A stretch of 64,000 nucleotides of DNA from Planctomycetes bacterium ADurb.Bin069 (GTDB lineage Bacteria; Planctomycetota; UBA8108; UBA8890; UBA8898), in contig MWEK01000006.1 of the NCBI GenBank assembly GCA_002070955.1, positions 62,001 to 126,000 on the forward strand, read 5' to 3'. This document shows positions 46,145-54,577 of this stretch, piece by piece. The translations under genes and the position numbers were made by a program. The notes below the pieces were generated by a model. The model did not search any database. It saw only the letters and a program-made list of their open reading frames with translations, and was not told where the DNA came from. Numbering within the stretch: position 1 is the stretch's first letter; each line of letters begins with the position of its first letter.

Positions 46145-47479
46145 ATGCACGGGACAGGACGGCGAGGCAAGGATTCGCGGGGGCTCACGCGGCGCGGGTT
46201 CGTGGGAACGCTTGCCGCGGCAGGCGCGGCGTTGGCGATGCCCCGGGGCGTGCGCGCCGGCGCCTTGGGCCGCGACGGCGCCGTGCGGCCCAGCGACCGC
46301 ATCGTGTTCGGCGGCCTCGGTCTGGGCGGGCGCGGCACCGGCGTCATGCGCTGGATGCTGAAGGAGCGCGACGTGCAATTCGTCGCCATCTGCGACGTGC
46401 GCCGGGCGCGCCGCGAGGAGTGCAAGCGCATCGTCGACGAGCATTATTACAACAAGGACTGCGAGAAGTACGCCGACATGGGGGCGTTTCTCGCCGAGCG
46501 CACCGACATCGATGCCCTCCTGATCGCGACCGGCGACCGATGGCACGCGCTGGCGTCGATCCTGGCCATGCGCGCCGGCAAGGATGTGTACTGCGAGAAG
46601 CCGTCGTGCATGACCATCGCCGAGGGGCGCGCCGTGGTGGAAACGGCCGCGCGCTACGGCCGCGTGTATCAGACCGGCACCCAGCGCTTGAGCCAGGACA
46701 CCTTCGTCTTCTGCTTCGAGGCCGCGCGCAACGGTCTCCTCGGCAAGGTGCACACGGCTTACGCCCACATCGCCCCCTGGGATGCGGCGGAGATGAGCCA
46801 CGCTTGGCTGCCCGAACAGCCCCAGCCTCCCAAGGAGGAGGTGGACTGGAACGCGTGGCTCGGCCCGTGCCCGTGGCGGCCGTACAACGCGACCTACGTC
46901 AACGGCGGCTGGCGCGGCCACTACGATTTCCACACGAGCTGCATCGGCGAGTGGGGGGCGCACACCTTCGCGCAGGTCCAGGCGGGCCTCGATGCGCTCG
47001 ACACGTCGCCGGTGGAGTACAGGTACGTGAACAACCCGACGGGCGACGGCATGGTCACGACCTTCGCGAACGGCGCGAAGATGATCCTCTCGCGGGGCGA
47101 CAAGTACTGGCGCGGATCCTGCGGCATGCGGTTCGACGGCCCCGAGGGGTGGGTGGCCTCGGCGGACGGCTACCAGAAGCCCGAGGCCTCCTCGCCGGCG
47201 CTCCTGGCCGATTACGACAAGGTCGTGCGCGCCTATGCGGCCCGCACGCAGCGTTCGCTGGACCACGTGCGCGATTTCTGCGACTGCGTCAAGTCGCGCC
47301 GCCGGCCGGTGGCGAACGCGGAGGTCATGTACAATTCCATGGCCGCGGTGCACGCCGCCAACATCTGCATGTGGCTCAAGCGCGACCTGCGATTCGACCC
47401 CGCGAAGGGGGAATTCATCGGCGACGCGGAGGCCCAGCGCTTCTGCGCCCGCGCCATGCGCGAACCCTGGATTTATTGA
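46145..47479 (+). CDS. Tat-exported Gfo/Idh/MocA oxidoreductase 1
   Basis: 444 residues, AAGGAGG 7 nt upstream. Twin-arginine signal LTRRGFVGTLAAAGAALA, then a Rossmann fold (FGGLGLGGRGTGVMRWML), the dinucleotide-site EKP motif (VYCEKPSCMTI, catalytic Lys) and the C-terminal alpha/beta substrate domain (GEWGAHTFAQVQAGLDAL, DFCDCVKSRRRPVANAE). Family members carry tightly bound NAD(P) and are folded before Tat export. Expected: oxidation of a sugar carbon, such as C3 of a glycoside. Start of an operon with a HEAT-repeat gene and a second oxidoreductase. Confidence 0.92.
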   Translation: MHGTGRRGKDSRGLTRRGFVGTLAAAGAALAMPRGVRAGALGRDGAVRPSDRIVFGGLGLGGRGTGVMRWMLKERDVQFVAICDVRRARREECKRIVDEHYYNKDCEKYADMGAFLAERTDIDALLIATGDRWHALASILAMRAGKDVYCEKPSCMTIAEGRAVVETAARYGRVYQTGTQRLSQDTFVFCFEAARNGLLGKVHTAYAHIAPWDAAEMSHAWLPEQPQPPKEEVDWNAWLGPCPWRPYNATYVNGGWRGHYDFHTSCIGEWGAHTFAQVQAGLDALDTSPVEYRYVNNPTGDGMVTTFANGAKMILSRGDKYWRGSCGMRFDGPEGWVASADGYQKPEASSPALLADYDKVVRAYAARTQRSLDHVRDFCDCVKSRRRPVANAEVMYNSMAAVHAANICMWLKRDLRFDPAKGEFIGDAEAQRFCARAMREPWIY

Positions 47480-47504
47480 TGCCGATCCGCGGCGAGAGGA
47501 TGCC

Positions 47505-49196
47505 ATGAGGAAGATTGTCGCGAATTGCCTGTTGGTTGCGCCGTTGCTGTGCGCCGGCGCTTTGCGGGCCGGCGAAGCGGCCGCCCCCGACGAGGACGCC
47601 CTGATCGCGGTGCTGGCCTCGGAGGCGCCGGTCAAGGCCAAGGCCGATGCCTGCCGGCTGCTCGGCTTGATCGGTACGGCCAAGGCGGTGCCCGCGCTGG
47701 CCGCGCTGCTCGGCGACGAGCGGCTCGCCCACATGGCCCGCTACGCCCTCGAGCCGATTCCCGACCCGGCCGTCGACGCGGCGCTGCGCGGGGCCCTGGG
47801 CGTGCTGAAGGGCCGCGCGCTTGCCGGCGTCATCGGTTCCATCGGCGCGCGGCGCGACACGGCGGCGACCGCGGCGCTGGGCGCGCTGCTCGGGGCGGCG
47901 GAGGCCGAAGTGGCGCAGGCCGCCGCGCGCTCCCTGGGCATGCTGGGCACCGTGGAGGCCTCCGAGCGGCTCCGCGCGGCGCTGCCGGGCGTCTCCCGGG
48001 AAAATCGGCTTGCGCTTTGCGAGGGCCTGCTGCGCTGCGCGGAAACCCTCGCCGCCGGCGGGCGGCGCGCGGAGGCCGCGGCGATTTACGACGCTTTGCG
48101 CGGCCGGGACGATGTTCCGCACCAGGTGCTCACGGCGGCTTTGCGGGGAGCCGTGCTGGCGCGTCAGGACGCCGGGCTGCCGCTCCTTGTGGAAGCCTGC
48201 CGCGGCAAGGATTTCCTCCTCGTCAAGGCGGCCGCGCTCACGTCGCTCGAGATGCCCGGCTCCAAGGTGACGGAAGCGGTGGCGGGGGTTTTGGAGGGGC
48301 TTCCCGCGGACAGCCAGATCGTGCTGATCCAGGCCCTCGGAGCCCGCGGCGACAAGGCGGCGCTGCCGGCGTTGTGCGCCCTCGCCCGGACGGGCGGCAA
48401 AGCGGCCCGCGAAGCGATCGCCCATGCGTTGGCCGAGATTGGCGGCGCCGCCGCGGTGCCGACCCTCGTTGCCCTGACGGGCGACATGGCGGACGACGTC
48501 GTCAAGGCGGCGCGGGGGGCTCTGGGCGCCATGGAAGGAGCCGAGATCGATGCGGCCCTGGCCGCCATGCTGGGGGACCCTGACTCGAAGAAGCGCGTCG
48601 TCGCGGTGGAGCTCATCGCGCAGCGGCGCGCCGCCGGCGCGCTGCCCGCGCTGCTGGCGGCCGCCGCCGCGGGCGACGAGGCCGTTCGCGTGGCGAGCAT
48701 CAAGGCCGCCGGGGCCATGGCGGGCGCGGCGGAGTTTCCCGCCCTCGTCAGACTGCTTGCCGGCGCCGGATCGGCGGCGGAGTTGCAGGCGCTCGAGCAG
48801 GCCCTCGTCCAGGTGTGCGAGCGCCACACGACCCTCGCTCCCGGCGATGTGATCATCCGCAAGGCCGTCTACGGCGATTTGCCCGACGGCGCCAAGGCGG
48901 ATGTCACCGCCAAGGTGGCCGAAATCGTGAAGCGGGGCGCCCTCGCCGTCGAGGCGTCGAACGCCGAATTCGGCGATCCGGCGGTGGGCATAAGCAAGAA
49001 GCTCCGCGTCGAGTACACGGCCGGCGGAGCAGAGCGGACCGAGATCGTGAACGAGGGCCAGACGCTGCGGTTCGCGGGCGGGGTAACGCCGCGGGCCTTC
49101 ATCGACGCGCTGCGGGCGGCCGCCGAAATGGCGCCGCCGGCGGCGAAGGAGGCGTTGCTCCGCGTGCTGAAGCAGACCCGTGCTCCCGCGCGATAG
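47505..49196 (+). CDS. exported HEAT-repeat protein
   Basis: 563 residues with signal peptide ending ALRAGEA; GAGAGGA lies before the ATG, 25 nt after the first oxidoreductase. About a dozen HEAT/armadillo-like helical repeats fill residues 30-430 (KADACRLLGLIGTAKAVPALAALLGD, VAQAAARSLGMLGTVEAS, AIAHALAEIGGAAAVPTLVAL, VVKAARGALGAMEGAE). The last 130 residues form a separate domain containing ADVTAKVAEIVKRG and IVNEGQTLRFAGG. Similar proteins accompany Gfo/Idh/MocA oxidoreductases in planctomycete-type genomes and may serve as periplasmic scaffolds. No catalytic residue seen. Confidence 0.85.
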   Translation: MRKIVANCLLVAPLLCAGALRAGEAAAPDEDALIAVLASEAPVKAKADACRLLGLIGTAKAVPALAALLGDERLAHMARYALEPIPDPAVDAALRGALGVLKGRALAGVIGSIGARRDTAATAALGALLGAAEAEVAQAAARSLGMLGTVEASERLRAALPGVSRENRLALCEGLLRCAETLAAGGRRAEAAAIYDALRGRDDVPHQVLTAALRGAVLARQDAGLPLLVEACRGKDFLLVKAAALTSLEMPGSKVTEAVAGVLEGLPADSQIVLIQALGARGDKAALPALCALARTGGKAAREAIAHALAEIGGAAAVPTLVALTGDMADDVVKAARGALGAMEGAEIDAALAAMLGDPDSKKRVVAVELIAQRRAAGALPALLAAAAAGDEAVRVASIKAAGAMAGAAEFPALVRLLAGAGSAAELQALEQALVQVCERHTTLAPGDVIIRKAVYGDLPDGAKADVTAKVAEIVKRGALAVEASNAEFGDPAVGISKKLRVEYTAGGAERTEIVNEGQTLRFAGGVTPRAFIDALRAAAEMAPPAAKEALLRVLKQTRAPAR

Positions 49197-49223
49197 CGCG
49201 CGAGCCGCCGGAGAGGAGGAACC

Positions 49224-50546
49224 ATGCCGACGAGACGACGTGTGACCCGCAGGGAACTCTTGCGCCGCACGGGCGCGCTGGGCTGCGCGCTGGCGGCGGG
49301 GCCGTTTTTCGCCAGGAGCGGCGTGTTCGGCGCCGAGGGCGCCCCGGGCCCGAACGACCGCATCGGCGTCGGATACATCGGCTGCGGCCGGCGCTCGGAG
49401 AACCTTCAAGGCAGGGGCCTGCCCGCCGATGGCCGCTGCGTCGGCGCCGCGGATTGTTTCCTCCCTCGCGCGCAGGCGGTGATCCGCAAGCACGGCGGCC
49501 GCGCCTATCACGACTACCGCGACCTCCTGGAGTCCAAGGACGTCCAGGCGGTCATCGTCGCCTCCCCCGATCACTGGCACGCCTTGCACACGATTCACGC
49601 CTGCCAGGCGGGGAAGCACGTCTACGTCGAGAAACCCGTGAGCCTCACCATCCGCGAGGGGCGCCTCATGGTCCAGGCGGCGCGCAAGTACGGGTGCATC
49701 GTTCAGTGCGGGAGCCAGCAGCGCTCCATGGAGAAGAACCGCCGCGCCTGCGAACTCGTCCGAAACGGCGTGCTCGGCAAGGTCGCCAAAGTCATCGGGC
49801 ACAACTACCCGAGCCCTTGGGAGTGCGGGCTTCCCGGACAGGATGCGCCGCGGGAGCTCGACTGGGATGCCTGGTGCGGGCCCACCGCGGTCGTGCCGTA
49901 TCACCCGGACATCTTCAACCCCCGCACGAACCCGGGTTGGATCTCCTTTCGCCCGTGGTCGGGCGGGGAGATGACCGGGTGGGGGAGCCACGGTCTGGAC
50001 CAGGTGCAGTGGGCGCTGGGCATGGACGCCGGCGGTCCCGTCGAGGTGTGGACCGAGGGGCCGCGGTTCAACCCGCCGGTCTACACCGCGCCGGAGTCCC
50101 GCGCGCGCGGCGAGAAGGCCTGCGGCGTACCGAAGGTTTTTTACCGCTACGCCGACGGCACGGTGCTCGTCCTCGAGGACGGTCCCATGGGCGGCGCGGT
50201 TTTCGTCGGCGAGAAGGGGAGCCTGAAGGTCGATCGGGGCGTTTTCAGCTCGGAGCCGGCGGATCTAGCCAAGTCCGCGCCGGCGGAACTGCCCGTCAAG
50301 CTCTATGCGAGCAACGACCACATGCGCGATTGGTTCAACTGCATGCGCGCGAAGACCCTGCCGGCGGCGGACATCGAGATCGGGCATCGGTCCATCACGG
50401 TCTGCCACCTGGGGAATATCGCGCGTTGGGTCGGCCGGAAGCTGGCGTGGGACCCGGTGAAGGAGGATTTCGCTGGCGACGAGGAGGCCGCCCGCTTCCT
50501 CGATCGCCCGAGGCGCCCGGGGTACGAGCTGCCGGCGGAGGTGTGA
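49224..50546 (+). CDS. Tat-exported Gfo/Idh/MocA oxidoreductase 2
   Basis: 440 residues, GGAGAGGAGG upstream. Twin-arginine signal VTRRELLRRTGALGCALAAG. Rossmann segment VGYIGCGRRSE (GxGxxS variant), the pattern ASPDHWHALHTIHA, the EKP motif VYVEKPVSLTI and substrate-domain signatures GWGSHGLDQVQWALG, HMRDWFNCMRAKTLP and HLGNIARWVGRKLAWDP, which place it in the bacterial subgroup also seen at 52-53 kb. Likely a periplasmic glycoside dehydrogenase acting with its operon partners. Confidence 0.92.
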   Translation: MPTRRRVTRRELLRRTGALGCALAAGPFFARSGVFGAEGAPGPNDRIGVGYIGCGRRSENLQGRGLPADGRCVGAADCFLPRAQAVIRKHGGRAYHDYRDLLESKDVQAVIVASPDHWHALHTIHACQAGKHVYVEKPVSLTIREGRLMVQAARKYGCIVQCGSQQRSMEKNRRACELVRNGVLGKVAKVIGHNYPSPWECGLPGQDAPRELDWDAWCGPTAVVPYHPDIFNPRTNPGWISFRPWSGGEMTGWGSHGLDQVQWALGMDAGGPVEVWTEGPRFNPPVYTAPESRARGEKACGVPKVFYRYADGTVLVLEDGPMGGAVFVGEKGSLKVDRGVFSSEPADLAKSAPAELPVKLYASNDHMRDWFNCMRAKTLPAADIEIGHRSITVCHLGNIARWVGRKLAWDPVKEDFAGDEEAARFLDRPRRPGYELPAEV

Positions 50547-50552
50547 GGACGC

Positions 50553-50690
50553 ATGCGGCGGCACGGGGAGATCGAAGCGCGCGGCCTGGCGCTCGCCGAG
50601 GCCGTCGTCGCCAAGATCGATGCGGATCCGAGGCGCGCCGGCCTGGCGGGGGCGCGCGCGGCGCGGGTGAAGGAGGGTCCCCATGGGTTC
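50553..50690 (+). pseudogene. short coding fragment with good ribosome site
   Basis: An ATG 6 nt after the upstream stop, with GGAGGTG, opens a frame reading GEIEARGLALAEAVVAKIDADP and ARAARVKEGPHG, which has plausible amphipathic-helix composition. The following gene, with its own AAGGAGG, starts at 50683 in another frame, and the rest of the fragment is antisense-like noise. It may be a truncated small gene or a short coupling peptide. Low certainty. Confidence 0.25.
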
Positions 50691-51963
50691 ATGGCGTCTT
50701 TCGGCGGGTGTCATCGCGCTCTCGTCCTGGTGTCTCCTGGCCGCCGTTCCCGAGGCAAGCGGCGGGTGGAAGCAGACGCGGTTCCTGATCACCTTTTGGT
50801 GCCCCCCGCCCGCCACCGACGCGGCGCTCGCCGCGGTCGCCGCCGAAGGGTACAACCTGACCTGGGTGCCGGTCGAGGGTCTGGACGCGGCCGGGAAGCA
50901 CGGCCTCCGCGCCATGCTGACGAATCCGCTCCTCGACCCGGCGGCGCTGGCCGACGCCGGGAGGCGGGCGCAGCTCGACGCGCTCATCGAGCGCGTGAAG
51001 GGCCATCCCGCCTTGGAGGCGTACTATATCGTCGATGAGCCCGGCGCGGGCGCCTTCGAGGGCCTGGGAAAACTCGTCGCGTATCTGCGGGAGCGCGACC
51101 CCGCGCACCTGGCCTACATCAATCTCTTTCCGACGTACGCCACCGAGGCCCAGCTCGGCGTGCGCGCCGCCGAGGCTGAGCGCGCCGCGGCCGGCCACCC
51201 GACGGATCTGGCCGGCGTGGGTCCGGAGGACAAGACCGTGCTCGCGTACCGGGAGCACCTGCTGCGCTTCGTCGAAATCGTGAAGCCCGACCTCATCAGC
51301 TACGACCACTATCATTTCTTTCGGGAGCACGACGGCCCCCAGTATTTCCTGAACCTCGCCTTGATCCGGGCCGCGGCGCTCGCGGCGGGCAGGCCCTTCC
51401 TGAACATCATCCAGGCGAGCACCCTGGAGAAAGTGTGGCGCCTCCCGAACGCCGCGGAGATGCGCTTCCTGGTCTTTACGACCATGGCCTACGGCGGCCG
51501 CGGCATCAGCTATTTCACCTACTGGGGCCCCGCGTCCTACGGCGGGCTCTACCAGGACGGCAAGGCCGCGCCCCTGGCCAAGGATGTCGCGGCCCTGAAC
51601 GGAGAGATCGAGAAATTCGGGCCCGCGCTCCTCGCGCTGGATTCGATCGCGGTCTATCAAACCGCGCCGCTGCCCTACGGCGCCGTCGCGTTCCCTCCCG
51701 AAGCGCCGGTGCAGGTCGCGGGCGGCGAGTTCGTGCTGGGCCTGTTCGGCCGCGGCGCGCGGCCGACGGCGTTCATGGTGGTCAACCGCAGCTATCGCGC
51801 GGAGGCCGAGGCGGTGGTGAAGACGGGGATCCCGGGCGCCGGGCTGGAGGAACTCGACCGGAAGACCGGCGCGTGGATCGCCGGCCCCGCGCTGGGCGCC
51901 GATCGGACGGTGAAGATCAAGCTCGCCGCGGGCGACGGGCGGCTCTTCCGTGCGGTCCCGTGA
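50683..51963 (+). CDS. exported TIM-barrel protein, glycosidase-like
   Basis: 426 residues, AAGGAGGG 5 nt upstream. Signal peptide ending PEASGG. Barrel strands visible: FLITFWCPPPATDAAL, YNLTWVPVEG, HPALEAYYIVDEPGAGAF (acid/base-type Glu in DEP), AHLAYINLFPTYA, KPDLISYDHYHFF, PFLNIIQASTL and MAYGGRGISYFTYWG (second barrel-edge). Architecture and the YYIVDEP motif resemble GH42/GH2-like or GH5-like hydrolases. C-terminal beta domain (AFMVVNRSYRAEAE). Last gene of the oxidoreductase operon. Family assignment uncertain. Confidence 0.7.
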   Translation: MGSWRLSAGVIALSSWCLLAAVPEASGGWKQTRFLITFWCPPPATDAALAAVAAEGYNLTWVPVEGLDAAGKHGLRAMLTNPLLDPAALADAGRRAQLDALIERVKGHPALEAYYIVDEPGAGAFEGLGKLVAYLRERDPAHLAYINLFPTYATEAQLGVRAAEAERAAAGHPTDLAGVGPEDKTVLAYREHLLRFVEIVKPDLISYDHYHFFREHDGPQYFLNLALIRAAALAAGRPFLNIIQASTLEKVWRLPNAAEMRFLVFTTMAYGGRGISYFTYWGPASYGGLYQDGKAAPLAKDVAALNGEIEKFGPALLALDSIAVYQTAPLPYGAVAFPPEAPVQVAGGEFVLGLFGRGARPTAFMVVNRSYRAEAEAVVKTGIPGAGLEELDRKTGAWIAGPALGADRTVKIKLAAGDGRLFRAVP

Positions 51964-52002
51964 CGGGACTCGGAGGCCTTCGACGGCGGTGGCGCGTGTG
52001 AA

Positions 52003-52040
52003 GCGCCGCCGCGCGGGCGGCGCCGGGGCGCCTTTCTATG
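52003..52040 (+). terminator. hairpin after the oxidoreductase operon
   Basis: 8-bp stem gcgccgcc / ggcggcgc with a 5-nt loop, followed after a GC-rich stretch by cctttct. Located between convergent genes. Confidence 0.4.
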
Positions 52041-53385
52041 CCTCCAGCGACCACGGCGCGCGCATGGGCCGCGCCCGCATGGCGTTCGCCTCGGCATCGC
52101 CGGGAAACTCCTCCGCGGCCGGATCCCAGCGCAGCGGGCGCCCCAGGCGCATGCAGATATTGCCGATGTGAAGCAGGCTCGCGCAGCGGTGCCCCGACTC
52201 GGCGGGGAAGTAGGGATCCTTGCGGCTCCGGACGCAGGCCAGGAAGTCGTGGTGCTCGCCGCGCTCGTTGAAAGGGATCCGCGCGCCGCCTTCCAGCGGG
52301 CGGTCCAGGATCTCGGCCGGGTGCGCCTCCAGGGGGCCGCGCCAGACCTTGTTGCCGATGCGCCCCTCGGTGCCGTGGAACATCAAGCCCGTGCCGCCGG
52401 AAGCCACATGGACCTCGACTCCATCGGCGTAGGTGTACGTCAGATCGTAGTCGATGAACGTGCCGTACACGCTGCCCGGGTTCACGGTGCCGCGGCCCGC
52501 GACTTTGACGGGGCCGTCGCGCTCGCGGTCGAGGGCGAGCTGGACCGTGTCGAGCTGGTGCATGCCCCAGTCCGAGAACTTCCCGCCCGAGTAGTCCCAC
52601 ACGTGGCGCCAGTGCTGGGCCTCGGTGCGGCCGGGCGTGTAGGGCACGTACGGCGCCGGCCCGAGCCAGAGGTCCCAGTCCAGCCCCGCGGGGACGGGGG
52701 CGGCGTCCTCGTTCGGGAAGCGCTGCCCGGCGGGCAGCGTCACCTCGACGCGGGTGACCTTGCCGATGGCGCCCTCGCGCACCGCCCGCGCCATCCGGTG
52801 ATAGCAGGGGATGCTGCGATCCTCCGTGGCGGTCTGGAAGACGGCCTTGTGTCGGCGGACCTCGCGGCAGAGCGCCTGGCCCTCGGCGATGGTCAGGGTG
52901 GGCTTCTCGCAGATGACATCCTTGCCCGCGCGCACGGCGAGCACCGTCATCAGCACATGCCAATGGTCCGGCGTCGAAATCATGACGGCATCGATGTCCC
53001 CGCGATCGAGAACGCGGCGGAAGTCGTTGTAGGCCGCGCAGTCCGCCGCGCCGTAGTGCGCGTCCACCAAGGCGCGCGCCTTCTCGCGCCGATCGGCGAA
53101 GACGTCGCACACCGCCACCACGCGCGCCCCCTCCTCCGCCAGCAGACGGGGCAGGTTCCAGTTCGTTCCGTGCCCGCCCAGGCCGATGCAGCCCAGGGCG
53201 ATGCGGTCGCCGGAGGCGCCGGAGGCGCCGGAGGCCCGGCGCCCGCCCGCAACGGCGAGGGGCAGCGCGAGGGCGACCCCGGCGACCTCTTGCAGGAACC
53301 CCCGCCGCGTGGGGCGGCCGCGCGGCCGCGAGGGCGGCCGTTTGCCGCGCCTCGCATGGGCGTGGAGCTTCACCGGCAGGCTCAT
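52036..53385 (-). CDS. Tat-exported Gfo/Idh/MocA oxidoreductase 3
   Basis: 449 residues from the ATG at 53385, chosen because a sigma70-like promoter ends 7 nt upstream of it; the ATG at 53394 lies in the -10 box. A long basic N-terminus precedes the twin-arginine signal TRRGFLQEVAGVALALPLAVAG. Motifs: IGLGGHGTNW (Rossmann), STPDHWHVLMTVLA, VICEKPTLTI and substrate-domain GKFSDWGMHQLDTVQLAL, HHDFLACVRSRKDP and HIGNICMRLGRPLRWDP. It is close in signature to the second oxidoreductase and probably works on a related oxidised sugar. Transcribed alone, convergent with the operon. Confidence 0.9.
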   Translation of the reverse strand: MSLPVKLHAHARRGKRPPSRPRGRPTRRGFLQEVAGVALALPLAVAGGRRASGASGASGDRIALGCIGLGGHGTNWNLPRLLAEEGARVVAVCDVFADRREKARALVDAHYGAADCAAYNDFRRVLDRGDIDAVMISTPDHWHVLMTVLAVRAGKDVICEKPTLTIAEGQALCREVRRHKAVFQTATEDRSIPCYHRMARAVREGAIGKVTRVEVTLPAGQRFPNEDAAPVPAGLDWDLWLGPAPYVPYTPGRTEAQHWRHVWDYSGGKFSDWGMHQLDTVQLALDRERDGPVKVAGRGTVNPGSVYGTFIDYDLTYTYADGVEVHVASGGTGLMFHGTEGRIGNKVWRGPLEAHPAEILDRPLEGGARIPFNERGEHHDFLACVRSRKDPYFPAESGHRCASLLHIGNICMRLGRPLRWDPAAEEFPGDAEANAMRARPMRAPWSLEA

Positions 53386-53392
53386 GAGGTCC

Positions 53393-53421
53393 ATGGTACG
53401 CGGCGGGCTGTGCCGGGTCAA
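53393..53421 (-). promoter_or_regulatory. sigma70-like promoter giving a leaderless oxidoreductase 3 mRNA
   Basis: Minus strand: TTGACC, 17-bp spacer, TACCAT, then 7 nt to the ATG at 53385. Confidence 0.55.
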
Positions 53422-53563
53422 TTCAGGCCCCGCGGCGCGCATGTCCTCGACTTCGCGTGCCGATAATCCATAATGGGACCGCCGCCTGCTCGCGGGATGC
53501 GCAGCCGCGGCGCGGGCGGCGGTGCGCATGTGCGAGGATTCCTATGCGAAGCCCGAGGCGCGG

Positions 53564-54577
53564 ATGAAACGGCCTGGATTGCCCGGCGCGGGGCGCGGTC
53601 TGCGCGCGGCGCTGTGCGCCGTCGCCGCCGGGCTCTGCGCGCCCCTCTTCTCCCAAACGACCTCTGCCATCTTCACCGTGCCGTGGACGCCCGAGCCGCA
53701 TTGGGCCGACACCTTCGACGACCTCCTTTTCTTCGGCGACGCCGACACGCGGGGCGCCGGCGAGAAAACGAATATGTTCTATTGGGATTCCCGCGGCCGC
53801 GTCAAGTTCCTCAGGGGCGACCCCGACCCGGTTTTCGTGCTCGGGTACAAAGTCCTGACCTACGACAGCCGCTCGGACAACCGGCTGGTGGGCGGCCAGT
53901 TCAACGACATTGCGCTGGCCGGCGCCACGCGCGTCGACGGCCTGGTCGAGGGCTGGCGCATCGACATCATGGGCGGCGCCGGCACCGCGAACGACGGGTA
54001 CTTCCGCAACCGCCAAGCGTGGTACCCGACGGCGGCGTTGGGCGGCTCGCGGCCGGCGGGCGCCGCCGGCCGGTTCTGCGCCGGCATCGAGTTCGACGGC
54101 AACCGCGTCCTCTGGCCCGACGTGCCGCTGCCCTACCTCTCGTACCGCGATTCCCTCGGGGAGCGCGTGCGCTACGCGGTCGGCATTCCGGAGACTTCGC
54201 TCGCGGTCCGGCTCTGCGAGCGAACGACGCTGGATCTCAAGTACTGCTTTCCGGTCAAGTGCGACGCCACCGTCGAGTACGAGGCGGCCGAGTGGCTGCG
54301 CCTCTACGCTCAGTACGGACGCACGCTGGAGGGCTTTGCCATGGGGGCGCCGAATCGCGACAGGATCGGTCTGAGAAGGAATCAGCGCTTCTTCCACGAG
54401 TTCGACCGCGCCGGGGGCGGCCTGCGCATCGCCACGGCGTGGTTCGACGCGAGCATCGGCGGCGGCTGGGCCTTCAACCATCGCTTCCTCACCGGCTGGG
54501 ACTGCCGCGGCCTGGACAAGTACCGCGGCCTCGAGGGCGGCTGGTATGTCGCCCTTCGCATGCAGGGGACGTTCTGA
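53564..54577 (+). CDS. outer-membrane beta-barrel protein
   Basis: 337 residues from the ATG at 53564 (a longer start at 53522 is possible). Signal peptide through CAPLFSQ, then alternating-polarity strands with aromatic girdles (VFVLGYKVLTYDS, EGWRIDIMGGAG, TLDLKYCFPVKCDATVEYEA, RLYAQYGRTLEGF, ASIGGGWAFNHRF) and a terminal Phe (YVALRMQGTF). It resembles planctomycete/verrucomicrobial barrels of the DUF6268 kind, though I cannot confirm that. The stop overlaps the ATG of an octaheme cytochrome (TGATG), so the two are translated together. Confidence 0.7.
   Translation: MKRPGLPGAGRGLRAALCAVAAGLCAPLFSQTTSAIFTVPWTPEPHWADTFDDLLFFGDADTRGAGEKTNMFYWDSRGRVKFLRGDPDPVFVLGYKVLTYDSRSDNRLVGGQFNDIALAGATRVDGLVEGWRIDIMGGAGTANDGYFRNRQAWYPTAALGGSRPAGAAGRFCAGIEFDGNRVLWPDVPLPYLSYRDSLGERVRYAVGIPETSLAVRLCERTTLDLKYCFPVKCDATVEYEAAEWLRLYAQYGRTLEGFAMGAPNRDRIGLRRNQRFFHEFDRAGGGLRIATAWFDASIGGGWAFNHRFLTGWDCRGLDKYRGLEGGWYVALRMQGTF

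Noticed and set aside
46142..47734. 530-residue minus-strand frame
   Set aside because: Antisense to oxidoreductase 1; no domain and Arg/Ala-rich composition.
47415..49991. 858-residue minus-strand frame
   Set aside because: Wholly antisense to the HEAT-repeat and oxidoreductase genes, which have domains, signals and ribosome sites; the antisense translation is His/Arg/Gly-rich without motifs.
53473..54576. In-frame upstream extension of the cytochrome gene
   Set aside because: This would overlap the barrel protein in another frame; the extension is Arg-rich noise and the TGATG coupling gives a natural start at 54577.
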